A stretch of DNA of 64,000 nt from Bifidobacterium commune (GTDB lineage Bacteria > Actinomycetota > Actinomycetes > Actinomycetales > Bifidobacteriaceae), in the NCBI RefSeq assembly GCF_900094885.1, contig NZ_FMBL01000003.1, forward strand, positions 246,346 to 310,345, in the 5' to 3' direction. The notes under the pieces are model-generated. The model had not been told where the DNA came from. It saw nothing but the letters and a program-made list of their open reading frames with translations, and made no database searches. Every line of letters begins with the position of its first letter. Within the stretch, counting starts at the first letter, position 1. Made by a program: the position numbers and the translations under genes. Below are positions 44,741-53,892 of the stretch, piece after piece.

Positions 44741-45083
44741 TGTGGCTCTCCTTGTTGGTTCATTGCGGTTTCCTTGCTCGTATGTGGGGCATACTCGCAT
44801 GAATCCGCGTTGTTCCTCACAGCCTGCAGGATAGAGAGGGCCCCGCACCCGTGAATAACTTCTCAACTATATCGCGGTGGCTGGATAGAACGTTCTTTTC
44901 ATGCAAACGTGAAAGGATGAGAAGCAGCATCATCGTGGATAAGAAAGTTTCTTAACGTCATGCAAAGGGGATAAGCGTTTAAAGATGTGAGACGCGACGA
45001 GGTGCGACAATTTTGACGCGAAGTTACTGTGGCATGTCACCGCCGCGTGGTTTGCCCTGCAGCCTGACGAGTGTGTCGGGTGG
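44741..45083. other. Upstream region of rpsP, no gene
   Basis: 343 bases between the antitoxin-like gene and rpsP, both on the minus strand. No further gene was found; in particular no toxin gene follows the antitoxin. It should contain the rpsP promoter. Confidence 0.5.
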
Positions 45084-45317
45084 TCAGGAAAAGTTGGTCT
45101 GTTTTTCGAATGTGGCAAGAATCTTGTCGTATTCCTCGCCAACTTCCTGAAGTTCGGCTCCTTGTCCCACGTTTTCGCTTGCTGCTTCCAGCAGCATGTC
45201 GCTGGCCCAATCCTTGACGGGTATTTTTTCGAGTGCGGCGGCCTGCTTCATGAGAGCGAACTGTTCTTTGGCGACAGGGATGTTGAATAGAATGTCTTCT
45301 TGTTGTTTGCTGGTCAT
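45084..45317 (-). CDS. Orphan DUF1778-like (TacA-type) antitoxin
   Basis: A 77-residue protein with AAGGA seven bases before its start. Residues 10-45, NIPVAKEQFALMKQAAALEK followed by IPVKDWASDMLLEAASEN, match the ribbon-helix-helix pattern of DUF1778/TacA antitoxins (beta strand, then two amphipathic helices). The C-terminal LQEVGEEYDKILATFEKQ would be the toxin-binding tail. No GNAT acetyltransferase toxin is encoded next to it. Direct repeats upstream (45350-45390) could be its autoregulatory site. Family assignment is by pattern. Confidence 0.55.
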   Translation of the reverse strand: MTSKQQEDILFNIPVAKEQFALMKQAAALEKIPVKDWASDMLLEAASENVGQGAELQEVGEEYDKILATFEKQTNFS

Positions 45318-45349
45318 AGTTTGTCCTTCTGCGCATTCGACATTGAATC

Positions 45350-45390
45350 CATAGCAACCAGTATGGGTTCAAGACGGTCACATAGCAACC
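45350..45390. repeat. Direct repeats CATAGCAACC upstream of the antitoxin gene
   Basis: CATAGCAACC occurs at 45350-45359 and 45381-45390, 31 bases apart (three helical turns), 33 bases before the antitoxin start. AACC..GGTT inverted elements lie between them. A ribbon-helix-helix operator is plausible. Confidence 0.6.
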
Positions 45391-45588
45391 GATTTGACAG
45401 CATATGGACACTACCAAAAAAAGTCAATATTCTGCTGGAACTGTCTAATTAATAGTTTCGCACGATTGATGATTTGACGATACTGCACATACGAAAGCAG
45501 CACTGTACATTCCGTTTTTCATGGGAAACGGGGACTCACTGTGTCGCACGATGTTCGGAGGAGGCTGCAAGCCTCGGATGCGAATGGG

Positions 45589-46575
45589 CTAGTTCTTGCT
45601 GAGCTTGAGCTCCGCAAGCAAAGCGAGATGATCGGTTTCCGGGATGGTTAGTGTGTGTATGTTCTCAGCCGAAATGCCCGGAGTGACAAGAATGTGATCC
45701 AGCTCAAGACGAGGCCAGGTCAGCCAGCGCGGGAAGCTGGCGGCTTCTGCATGCGTAACGGATAGCGTGATGTCGCGGTATCCGGCGTCGATTAGACTTC
45801 GGAAACTTGGATGATCGAGATTGGAATTGAGGTCGCCCATAATAACCGCTTGACATGGGCCACTGCCATCTGATGTCGGATAGGTGTCGGCGAGATTGAT
45901 GACGCCTTGGGACCATTCTGAACAACTGCGCATAGGGGACTTGGTATGTGCGCTGTACATCGCCGTGTTTTCAACCACGGTTCGGGGAATGTTCGCTGCG
46001 GCAATATCAACATTGCTGTCGCCCATGCTTTCAGGCATCGAACGTAGCCAGAGACCATTGAACCCGCCGTTGTCGTTCTCTGTTGGCTCTCCCAACTGTC
46101 GATAGGGAAGCGTGCTTGCCAGGCCTGCATCATCCAGTGCATTGACCAGATTTGTGGTGAGCTCCTGCAAGGCCAAAACCGAGACGTCATTATCGCGCAC
46201 TGCTTCAATGATGGCTTGCGGATCGGCGGAACCGTAGCGGCAATTAAGCGTCATGACAGTGTGTGACGGCTTGTTTTGATCGATATTCGTCGCGTTGCCC
46301 TGGCGATTTCGTAACCCCTTGCGGTTCCTCATGCTCCTGTACCATGGCGAAGCAAAAAAACCGATGAACGCTGTCAATACAGCGGCTATGACTGCCGCAG
46401 CCCACTGATGAGCAAGAATCGCCGCCGACAATACCAATCCCGTAGGTATCCAAAGGAAACGAACGAACGCTATGAGGTATGGCAACGGCCCATGTCCGTC
46501 AGCACCGGCCGGCAAAAACCGCAGCATCCACCACAGGGCGATGAAGCCCAGCGATATCAGCAACATAGCAGTCAT
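45589..46575 (-). CDS. Membrane-anchored endonuclease/exonuclease/phosphatase (EEP) family protein
   Basis: A 328-residue protein with three N-terminal membrane helices (about 1-75) and an EEP catalytic domain: TLNCRYG, VLALQEL with the metal-binding Glu, VIMGDLNSNLDHPSF, RLELDHILV and TDHLALLAEL. This architecture is common in actinobacteria; the substrate (nucleic acid, phosphoinositide or lipid headgroup) is not known. It lies 20 bases after ffh on the same strand. Confidence 0.87.
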   Translation of the reverse strand: MTAMLLISLGFIALWWMLRFLPAGADGHGPLPYLIAFVRFLWIPTGLVLSAAILAHQWAAAVIAAVLTAFIGFFASPWYRSMRNRKGLRNRQGNATNIDQNKPSHTVMTLNCRYGSADPQAIIEAVRDNDVSVLALQELTTNLVNALDDAGLASTLPYRQLGEPTENDNGGFNGLWLRSMPESMGDSNVDIAAANIPRTVVENTAMYSAHTKSPMRSCSEWSQGVINLADTYPTSDGSGPCQAVIMGDLNSNLDHPSFRSLIDAGYRDITLSVTHAEAASFPRWLTWPRLELDHILVTPGISAENIHTLTIPETDHLALLAELKLSKN

Positions 46576-46595
46576 GAAGTGCTTTTGTTGACTGC

Positions 46596-48254
46596 TCAGC
46601 CGAGCAGGCCGCTGAGTCCGCCACCGAAGTTCGGCGGAAGATTCGGGGTGCCGTCCTCGTTGGTGCCTGCCGCATCCATGACCTCTTGCAAGCCGGCGGG
46701 AAGCGCGGGGTTCTGAGGCTTCTTGGTAAAGGCAGAGCCACCAGAGTTCTGCTTACCGCCGAGCTTGTTGCGCAATGCTGATTCTTCAGCCTCGCGCTTC
46801 ATCGGGTTGCCGGACTTCGACTTGCCCTTCTTCTTGCCTTTTTTGCCCTTCTTGCCTGCGCCGCCGCCTGCACCGGGGCCGCCGAAGCCGGGGATTCCGC
46901 CGCCGACCTTGTTGGTCATGCGTTTCATCATCTTCGCGGCCTGCTCAAAACGCTGCAACAGACCGTTGACTGCGGAAACCGTGTTGCCGGAACCGTAGGC
47001 GATGCGGGCGCGACGGGAACCGTCGATGATGGAAGGGTCGCGACGTTCTTCCGGGGTCATCGAGTTGATGATGGCCTCGGTACGATCGATTTCGCGCTCA
47101 TCGAGCGCTTCAAGTTCCTTGCGATGCGCAGCCATGCCGGGAATCATGCCAAGCAGGCTTTTCATTGAACCGAGCTTGCGCACTTGCTGCAGCTGCTGCA
47201 TGAAGTCGTCAAGGCCGTAGGTGCCCTGCGCCATCTTCTTGGCGGACTCCATCGCTTCCTGCTCGTCGAATTGCTTCTGAGCTTGCTCAATGAGGGTGAG
47301 GATATCACCCATATCGAGGATGCGGGAGGCCATGCGATCCGGGTGGAATACCTCGAAGTCTTTCAATCCCTCGCCGTTGGAAACGAAGAGGATCGGCTTG
47401 CCGGTGACGCTCGCCACGGAAAGTGCAGCGCCGCCTCGGGCATCGCCGTCGAGCTTGGAAAGCACCACGCCGGTGAAGTCCACGCCCTTGTTGAAGGCCT
47501 CGGCGGTCTGCACTGCGTCCTGACCGATCATTGCGTCAATGACGAACAGAATCTCATTGGGGTTGACGGCATCGCGAATGTCGCGCGCCTGCTTCATCAG
47601 CTCTTCATCGACGCCTAAACGACCTGCGGTATCGATGATGACAGTGTCATACAGTTTGTCTTTGGCGTACTGAATCGAATCGCGGGCCACTTTCACTGGG
47701 TCGCCGCCGAGCTGACCGGGGGCTGCAACGGCCTCGCCACCGTCGGACTGCACGCCCTTCTCGGGCGCATACACAGGTACGTTCGCACGCTCACCGACCA
47801 CCTGCAGCTGAGTGACTGCATTGGGTCGCTGCAAATCGGCAGCGACCAGCAGCGGGGTGTGTCCCGCGTCCTTGAGCCAGTAGCCGAGCTTGCCGGCCAA
47901 CGTCGTCTTGCCGGCACCCTGAAGGCCTGCCAGCATGATGATGGTCGGCGGATTCTTGGCAAAGTTCAGCGGACGGTCGACGCCGGCTCCAAGAATCTCG
48001 GTCAACTCTTCGTTGACAATCTTCACCACCTGTTGCGCGGGGTTCAGCGCCTGCGAAACCTCTTCGCCAAGCGCGCGCTCGCGGACTCTAGAAGTGAACG
48101 AACGCACCACGTCGAGCGCCACGTCGGCGTCGAGCAGGGCACGCCTGATCTCACGGATCGTGCCGTCGATATCCGCTTCTGTGAGTTTGCCTTTGCTCTT
48201 CAAGTGTTTGAACGCATTGGAGAGCTTGTCTGTCAAAGAACTGAATGCTGCCAT
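46596..48254 (-). CDS. ffh: Signal recognition particle protein Ffh
   Basis: GTPase that with 4.5S RNA targets membrane proteins to FtsY and SecYEG. The start at 48254 gives 552 residues beginning MAAFSSLTDKLSNAFKHL. NG domain: GLQGAGKTTLAGKLG (P-loop), VIIDTAGRLGVDEELM, VLSKLDGDARGGAALS. M domain: MGDILTLIEQAQ and SMTPEERRDPSIIDGSRRAR. The C-terminus has a basic KKGKKGKKKGKSKSG stretch and a Gly-rich tail. A typical upstream partner, ftsY, is not in the window. Confidence 0.96.
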   Translation of the reverse strand: MAAFSSLTDKLSNAFKHLKSKGKLTEADIDGTIREIRRALLDADVALDVVRSFTSRVRERALGEEVSQALNPAQQVVKIVNEELTEILGAGVDRPLNFAKNPPTIIMLAGLQGAGKTTLAGKLGYWLKDAGHTPLLVAADLQRPNAVTQLQVVGERANVPVYAPEKGVQSDGGEAVAAPGQLGGDPVKVARDSIQYAKDKLYDTVIIDTAGRLGVDEELMKQARDIRDAVNPNEILFVIDAMIGQDAVQTAEAFNKGVDFTGVVLSKLDGDARGGAALSVASVTGKPILFVSNGEGLKDFEVFHPDRMASRILDMGDILTLIEQAQKQFDEQEAMESAKKMAQGTYGLDDFMQQLQQVRKLGSMKSLLGMIPGMAAHRKELEALDEREIDRTEAIINSMTPEERRDPSIIDGSRRARIAYGSGNTVSAVNGLLQRFEQAAKMMKRMTNKVGGGIPGFGGPGAGGGAGKKGKKGKKKGKSKSGNPMKREAEESALRNKLGGKQNSGGSAFTKKPQNPALPAGLQEVMDAAGTNEDGTPNLPPNFGGGLSGLLG

Positions 48255-48394
48255 AATGCCTCTAATTCTAGCGGTTCGTAGGGAGAAAGCACGGTCGGTG
48301 CAATTGATGATTCGATAATCGGCGGCAATTGCACGATTGCTCAATGATCAGCGGAGGTTCGGTGCGCATCTGTTCTCGGAAAGGAAAGACGGTT

Positions 48395-50227
48395 TTATCG
48401 TAACGACCAAGTGGAGCCGGACGGTTTGTCCTCGATGGTGACGCCCATCTCGCTAAGGCTGTCGCGAATCTTGTCGGCGACTTCGAAGTTCTTGGCTTTG
48501 CGGGCGGCGTTACGCGCCTCGAGCTGATGCTGAATCATCGAATCGAGCAGTCGGTGCTCCGCTTCAGTGTCAACGCTGCCTTTGGTGCTCTTGCCGGTAC
48601 CTTCGGTGTCTTCGCTGTTCCATGGCTTTGCCAGCGGATCTAGGCCCAGCGTGTCGAGCATGGCTCTGGTCGAAAGCAGAAGCTCGTGTAGGTTTACACG
48701 GGCGGTGAGCATATCGATGACGTCGGCTGGAACATTGCTGTGGGTGAGGGCAAAGCGTGCCTTCGCATCTTCCTGAACGGCTTTTCTGGAGATGTCGGCA
48801 TATCGGTCGTTGGCTTCGTTAAGTGTGTTGCGATATTCGTTCGTGAGAGCTGCCATCTCGGCTTCGTCGAAGGGATTGACTTCGGCATTGGCCTGAGCCG
48901 ACTCAAGTCCGGCGATAAGGGAATTGCCTTGGCGGATGGTGGTAAAAATCGCCGCGGTAGCGCCGGAAACATTGATGTCATCGTTCATCGCATCGGTGAA
49001 ATCAGACGGCAGATCATCGGCGGTTACGGCGAGGACCTCATCCCTGCTTGGTTGCTCACCCGGTCCGAGCATCTCGCCCGCGTTAGCGATGAAATGACTG
49101 ATGCGTTCGTATGCGGACTGCGCTTCGGTCAGGGTCTGGTCGCTCCATTCGAGCATTGAACGGTATTGCACGCCGCCCAGAGCGTAGCGGACCACCCAAG
49201 CGGAATTTTGCGCCAGTACGCTCGGTACAGAAAGACCGTTGCCCAGCGATTTCGACATTTTCTCGCCCTTGGCGGTGACCCAGGCGGAGTGCATCCAGAT
49301 GTTGGCTGATTCGTAGCCGGCCGCGCGCGTCTGTGCCATCTCGTTCTCGTGATGGGGGAATCGCAGGTCGAGACCGCCGCCGTGAATATCAAACATGCTG
49401 TCGAGATAACGATGGCTCATCGCGGAGCACTCGATATGCCAGCCGGGACGGCCCGTGCCAAACGGCGTTGACCATCGTGCCGTTTCGGGATCGCTTTCCT
49501 TTGGAGCCTTCCACAGCGCGAAATCGCGTGGGCTGCGCTTGTCCGGCAAATAATCGGCCGGGTCCGCAGGATTGTATTTGTCGTCGCCGGACTGGTCGAT
49601 GCTCGGGCCCATTTTGTCGGCAACTTCAGCCGCGGAATCGTTCTGTTGGCTTGGCTTTTGATGGGTCAGCTCGCCATAATGCGGCCAACTGGACACATCG
49701 AAGAACACGTTGCCGGTCGGTTTGCCGTCTTTGTCGGTTATGACGTAGGCGTGACCGCGTTCGATGAGACGCTCGATCAGATCGATCATGTCGCCAATAT
49801 GTCCGGTGGCGCGTGGTTCGTAGGTTGGGGGGAGCACACCAAGCGTGTCGTAGGCATGCGAGAACTCGCGTTCGTAATGGTAGGCGCGGGCCCACCACTG
49901 CTGACCGGCTGTTGCCGCCTTGTCGAGAATTTTGTCGTCGATGTCGGTGACATTGCGGATGAAAGTGACGTCATAACCGAGTTTGACAAGCCAGCGACGA
50001 ACGACATCGAAGGCCACGGCCGCCCGAATATGGCCGATATGAGGTGAACTCTGCACTGTGGCGCCGCACACGTAGATACCCGCCTTGCCTGGGACGATCG
50101 GTGTGAACGGAGACGTTTCATGCGTGGCCGTGTCGTAAAGCTTCAGACCAGTGGCGGCCTGTGCGAGCACTGGCTGTAAGGCAGATTCAGAAAGGTTGGA
50201 ATCCTGCGGTTTCTTGGCGTTTTCCAT
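48395..50227 (-). CDS. cysS: Cysteinyl-tRNA synthetase
   Basis: Charges tRNA-Cys. Class I motifs are present: CGATVQSSPHIGHIRAAV (HIGH-type) with the zinc-ligand Cys, and the KMSKS loop GEKMSKSLGNG. The zinc-binding ECSAMSHRYLD region is intact. The start at 50227 (MENAKKPQDSN) gives 610 residues; ATG 50293 would add 22. Neither has a good ribosome site. It is longer than the E. coli enzyme (461), with extra residues near 150-200 and at the C terminus; the first about 35 residues look non-conserved. Confidence 0.93.
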   Translation of the reverse strand: MENAKKPQDSNLSESALQPVLAQAATGLKLYDTATHETSPFTPIVPGKAGIYVCGATVQSSPHIGHIRAAVAFDVVRRWLVKLGYDVTFIRNVTDIDDKILDKAATAGQQWWARAYHYEREFSHAYDTLGVLPPTYEPRATGHIGDMIDLIERLIERGHAYVITDKDGKPTGNVFFDVSSWPHYGELTHQKPSQQNDSAAEVADKMGPSIDQSGDDKYNPADPADYLPDKRSPRDFALWKAPKESDPETARWSTPFGTGRPGWHIECSAMSHRYLDSMFDIHGGGLDLRFPHHENEMAQTRAAGYESANIWMHSAWVTAKGEKMSKSLGNGLSVPSVLAQNSAWVVRYALGGVQYRSMLEWSDQTLTEAQSAYERISHFIANAGEMLGPGEQPSRDEVLAVTADDLPSDFTDAMNDDINVSGATAAIFTTIRQGNSLIAGLESAQANAEVNPFDEAEMAALTNEYRNTLNEANDRYADISRKAVQEDAKARFALTHSNVPADVIDMLTARVNLHELLLSTRAMLDTLGLDPLAKPWNSEDTEGTGKSTKGSVDTEAEHRLLDSMIQHQLEARNAARKAKNFEVADKIRDSLSEMGVTIEDKPSGSTWSLR

Positions 50228-50329
50228 AGCCTCAAGGATATGGGCTTTTGCCGACAAAGACGGGCGAATCGCATTCGCTGTGGAAACGCTCATCTGAGTT
50301 TTGGGAGGGCAGAATGTCACAATAGAACC

Positions 50330-51052
50330 ATGACGACGGCCAAAGTGTTTATTTTGCAACATTTCCCGTGTGAAAAACCGGGGAGAATCCTCGACTATCT
50401 AGACGATCTCGGTATGGATAGTGAGATTTTGAGCATCGCGCAAGAGACGGATCCCGATGTACCCAAGGGCGACGAGGTTGCTGGTCTTGTACTGATGGGC
50501 GGTCCGATGGGGGCGCAGGATTATAAGGAATACCCCGGGCTGAAGACCGAGGCCAAGATGGTGCGCAAGGCAGTGAAGACCGGCAAACCTGTGTTGGGCA
50601 TCTGTCTCGGTCATCAAATCATCGCCACTGCGCTGGGTGCTAAGCTGCAAAGCGGCAAATGCTCAGAAATCGGCTTTGCTCCTATCAAGCGTGAAGCGAA
50701 AAGCGATGTTTTTCCCATGTGGACTTCGCGGATGAATGTACTCAACTGGCATAATGATGTTGTCTCTCTGCCTGAGGGGGCGGAATTGCTGGCATCCTCG
50801 AAAGTTACCGAAAACCAGGCGTTCAGCTACAAAAGCGCGCTCGGTCTGCAATTCCATCTTGAACTTACGCCTACGCTGCTTGAGGAATGGCTTGCCGAGC
50901 CGTCCTTGGTCGGGGGCATGAAGGAAAGTGAAATCGCCAAAATCCGAGACGATTTCAAGCGTGACGATGTCGAGCTGCAGCCGCTGGCAGAGCAGGTCTT
51001 TTCCGCATTCGCCGTGCGTTGCGCGGCCAGTGCGCGAGCGATGAGTGAATGA
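50330..51052 (+). CDS. Class I glutamine amidotransferase family protein
   Basis: A 240-residue stand-alone amidotransferase (GMP-synthase-like) domain. The nucleophile elbow is GICLGHQI and the catalytic His/Glu pair lies in LGLQFHLELTP. No synthase partner is adjacent, so it may hydrolyse a small gamma-glutamyl compound; the substrate is unknown. Divergent from cysS, with about 100 bases between the starts. Confidence 0.87.
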   Translation: MTTAKVFILQHFPCEKPGRILDYLDDLGMDSEILSIAQETDPDVPKGDEVAGLVLMGGPMGAQDYKEYPGLKTEAKMVRKAVKTGKPVLGICLGHQIIATALGAKLQSGKCSEIGFAPIKREAKSDVFPMWTSRMNVLNWHNDVVSLPEGAELLASSKVTENQAFSYKSALGLQFHLELTPTLLEEWLAEPSLVGGMKESEIAKIRDDFKRDDVELQPLAEQVFSAFAVRCAASARAMSE

Positions 51053-51241
51053 TTGATTGATGCCGGTGGCGTCGGCTCGTTGACCGGTCGAACCTGCCCG
51101 ACGCTGGCAAAAATGCGGCGGCCGTAAATCTCGCCTTTCGAAAGATTATGGACCGCATTTGATGAAAAGCGTGCGCGATTGCGAAGTGCAGCCGATTCCG
51201 GGCTGAACAGTGTTGATAGTCAGCGGTACCATCGAATCATT

Positions 51242-53263
51242 ATGCCGACTTATGATCTGGGACTTGAACACGTTTCGCTCGATTTTGCGACCAAAACCAT
51301 TTTTACCGATGTGACGCAGGGCGTCTTCGAGGGTGACCGCATCGGCATCGTCGGCAAGAACGGCGACGGAAAATCCACGCTTTTGCATCTGTTGGCCGGT
51401 ACGCAGCAGCCGGATTCAGGACGGGTGACCACCCGCAACGGGCTGACGTTCGGCATGCTTGATCAGCGCGATCCGCTCGATGACGACGTCACGTTGCGTG
51501 AGGGTGCGCTCGAAGGTCGCGAAGATTACGAATGGGCTGCCGATACGCGCTCGCGTGAAATCGTGGAGGCGCTGCTTGGCGGCCTCGACCTTGATGCGAA
51601 GATCGGCTCGCTTTCCGGCGGGCAGCGCCGACGAGCCGATTTGACGCGGTTGTTGCTTAAGGATTGGGACATCCTCGCACTCGATGAGCCTACGAATCAT
51701 TTGGATATCGTCACCATTCACTGGTTGGCCGAGCATCTTAAGAACCGCTGGTCCAAAGGGCAGGGGGCCTTGCTCTTGGTTACCCATGACCGTTGGTTCC
51801 TCGATGAAGTCTGCGAGTCGATGTGGGAGGTACACGACGGGGTGATAGACCCGTTCGAAGGCGGTTACAGCGCTTATATGATGCAGCGTGTCGAGCGCGA
51901 TAGACAGGCTGATGTGCGTGAGGAGCGTAGGCGCAATCTCGCCCGTAAGGAATTGGCGTGGCTGACCCGCGGTGCCCGTGCGCGGGCGACCAAACAGAAA
52001 TTCCACGTTAAACAGGCCAATGAGCTGATTGCTGATGTGCCCCCGGTGCGCAACACCTTGCAGCTCAAGCAGATGGCAACTTCGCGGCTTGGCAAGCAGG
52101 TTGTTGATGTCACCGACGTGACCCAGATCTATGAACATCTTCAAGGTCAGGCTGATGGAGGACAGGACGGCAACATCATTCCTGCGTTGTACGAGGAGCC
52201 GAAGGTTCACGGATCCGTGGAGTTGGACATCGACGATGGAGAAACGACTTCAGCCGCACAGAAGGTGACGGTGAGCGGACGCAAGATTCTCGATGACGTC
52301 ACGTGGCTCATCGGTCCCGGTGACAGGTTCGGCATCGTCGGAGCGAACGGTGCCGGTAAATCGACGTTGCTGAGCATTATCGATGGAACGTTGGCTCCGA
52401 CGACGGGACACGTGAAAATTGGCAAAACCGTGAAGTTTGCAGTGCTTTCGCAGCGTTTGGATGAGCTGGAAAAGCTCGGCAAATACAAAATCAAGGAAGT
52501 GCTGAGCCGTTATAAGCCGACCTACGAGGTTGACGGCAAAGAAGTTTCGACCGGTCAGCTCATGGAGCGGCTCGGCTTTTCGGCCGCGCAGCTGATGACT
52601 CCGATAGCAGACCTTTCCGGCGGGCAGAAGCGTCGTATGCAGCTGCTGCTGATTCTGCTCGACGAACCCAACGTCCTGATTCTCGATGAGCCCGGCAACG
52701 ATCTTGACACCGACATGCTTGCCGTGATGGAAGACTTGCTTGATTCCTGGCCCGGCACGCTTATCGTCGTTTCCCACGACCGGTATCTGCTGGAACGCGT
52801 CACCGACGAACAGTTCGCGCTGATCGGCGGCAAAGTGCGCCATCTTCCCGGAGGTGTGGATGATTACCTCGAGATGGTCCACCGTATCGAAAACGGCGAA
52901 ACGCTTGAAGTCATCGGCGGCGCCGGCGGTACCGGTAGTCGAAGTGACAAGTCCCATGCGGGCAATTCTTCTGCCGGTGGCGAGGTTTCAAATGTTGCCG
53001 GAAAGAGCGAGAACGTCGATTCCGACGAACATCCGAAGTTGACCGGCAAGGCATTCCACGACGCAAACCGTCGTCTTGCCGCCATCGAACGCAAGCTCGA
53101 CAAGCTCGAAACTGAAAAAACAGATATCGAGCGGAAAATGGCGGTTCACGATCCCTCGGATTACGTCGGTCTCGGTGAACTTAACGAACAACTGTCAGCC
53201 AACGCCTCCGAAGCGGAAACCTTGGAATCCGAGTGGATGGAACTGTCCGAGCAGCTTAGCTAA
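51242..53263 (+). CDS. ABC-F family ATP-binding protein (Uup-like)
   Basis: A 673-residue cytosolic protein with two ATPase domains and no membrane helices. Walker A motifs GKNGDGKST and GANGAGKST, signatures LSGGQRR and LSGGQKRR, and Walker B LALDEPTNHLD and LILDEPGNDLD are visible. ABC-F proteins act on ribosomes (translation factors or antibiotic protection). A C-terminal coiled coil (about 610-673, ANRRLAAIERKLDKLETEKT) is preceded by a Gly/Ser-rich linker, as in Uup. An arginine-rich stretch (about 230-250) matches the inter-domain P-site arm. Start at 51242 fits the family; upstream frame is unrelated. Confidence 0.92.
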   Translation: MPTYDLGLEHVSLDFATKTIFTDVTQGVFEGDRIGIVGKNGDGKSTLLHLLAGTQQPDSGRVTTRNGLTFGMLDQRDPLDDDVTLREGALEGREDYEWAADTRSREIVEALLGGLDLDAKIGSLSGGQRRRADLTRLLLKDWDILALDEPTNHLDIVTIHWLAEHLKNRWSKGQGALLLVTHDRWFLDEVCESMWEVHDGVIDPFEGGYSAYMMQRVERDRQADVREERRRNLARKELAWLTRGARARATKQKFHVKQANELIADVPPVRNTLQLKQMATSRLGKQVVDVTDVTQIYEHLQGQADGGQDGNIIPALYEEPKVHGSVELDIDDGETTSAAQKVTVSGRKILDDVTWLIGPGDRFGIVGANGAGKSTLLSIIDGTLAPTTGHVKIGKTVKFAVLSQRLDELEKLGKYKIKEVLSRYKPTYEVDGKEVSTGQLMERLGFSAAQLMTPIADLSGGQKRRMQLLLILLDEPNVLILDEPGNDLDTDMLAVMEDLLDSWPGTLIVVSHDRYLLERVTDEQFALIGGKVRHLPGGVDDYLEMVHRIENGETLEVIGGAGGTGSRSDKSHAGNSSAGGEVSNVAGKSENVDSDEHPKLTGKAFHDANRRLAAIERKLDKLETEKTDIERKMAVHDPSDYVGLGELNEQLSANASEAETLESEWMELSEQLS

Positions 53264-53316
53264 TCCACGCCGCCCTTCACATATGGGGCTTGATGGTGGT
53301 CGGAAGTGAGGGTGGA

Positions 53317-53871
53317 TTAGCGCCCGGTGATTTCGCTGCCGACCACTTTTTCGCTTAGTGCGTGGGGGCCGCGGGTGAGAGCGACTGAGCCGGACCGAAC
53401 CATCTCGATGACACCGTAATTGTTGAGCAGACCGAGCAGGGCATCGATCTTGTCTTCGTTGCCGGTGGCTTCGATTGTCATCGATTCGGGGTTTACATCA
53501 ACCACGCGCACGCGGAAGAGGCGTACAATTTCTAGGATATCGGAGCGATTGGTTTCGTTCGCGGCGACCTTGATGAGCACCAGCTCGCGCTCCACTGCAT
53601 CCATGTTGTCGAGATCGACGATTTTAAGTACGTGCAGCAGTTTGTTGAGTTGCTTGATGATCTGTTCCAGTGGCACCTGTTCGACATCGGCGGTTACCGT
53701 AACGCGCGAGATGTCGGGGCGCTCGGTGGGGGAGACGGAGAGTGAGTTGATGTTGAAAGCGCGACGGGCGAACAGTCCGGCGATGCGTGCGAGCACGCCA
53801 GGGCGGTTCTCGACCAGCACGGAGAGGGTGTGACGTTCGCTATACGGAGTGGATGCAGGATAGATTGCCAT
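53317..53871 (-). CDS. ilvN: Acetolactate synthase small (regulatory) subunit
   Basis: Regulatory subunit giving valine feedback inhibition to IlvB. The 184-residue protein has the ACT domain start RHTLSVLVENRPGVLARIAG (about 13-32), LFARRAFNINSLSVSPTE, and a C-terminal ACT-like half with ERELVLIKV. It follows ilvB by 21 bases. Confidence 0.96.
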   Translation of the reverse strand: MAIYPASTPYSERHTLSVLVENRPGVLARIAGLFARRAFNINSLSVSPTERPDISRVTVTADVEQVPLEQIIKQLNKLLHVLKIVDLDNMDAVERELVLIKVAANETNRSDILEIVRLFRVRVVDVNPESMTIEATGNEDKIDALLGLLNNYGVIEMVRSGSVALTRGPHALSEKVVGSEITGR

Positions 53872-53892
53872 GATGTTCCTTTCGTCTTGCCC

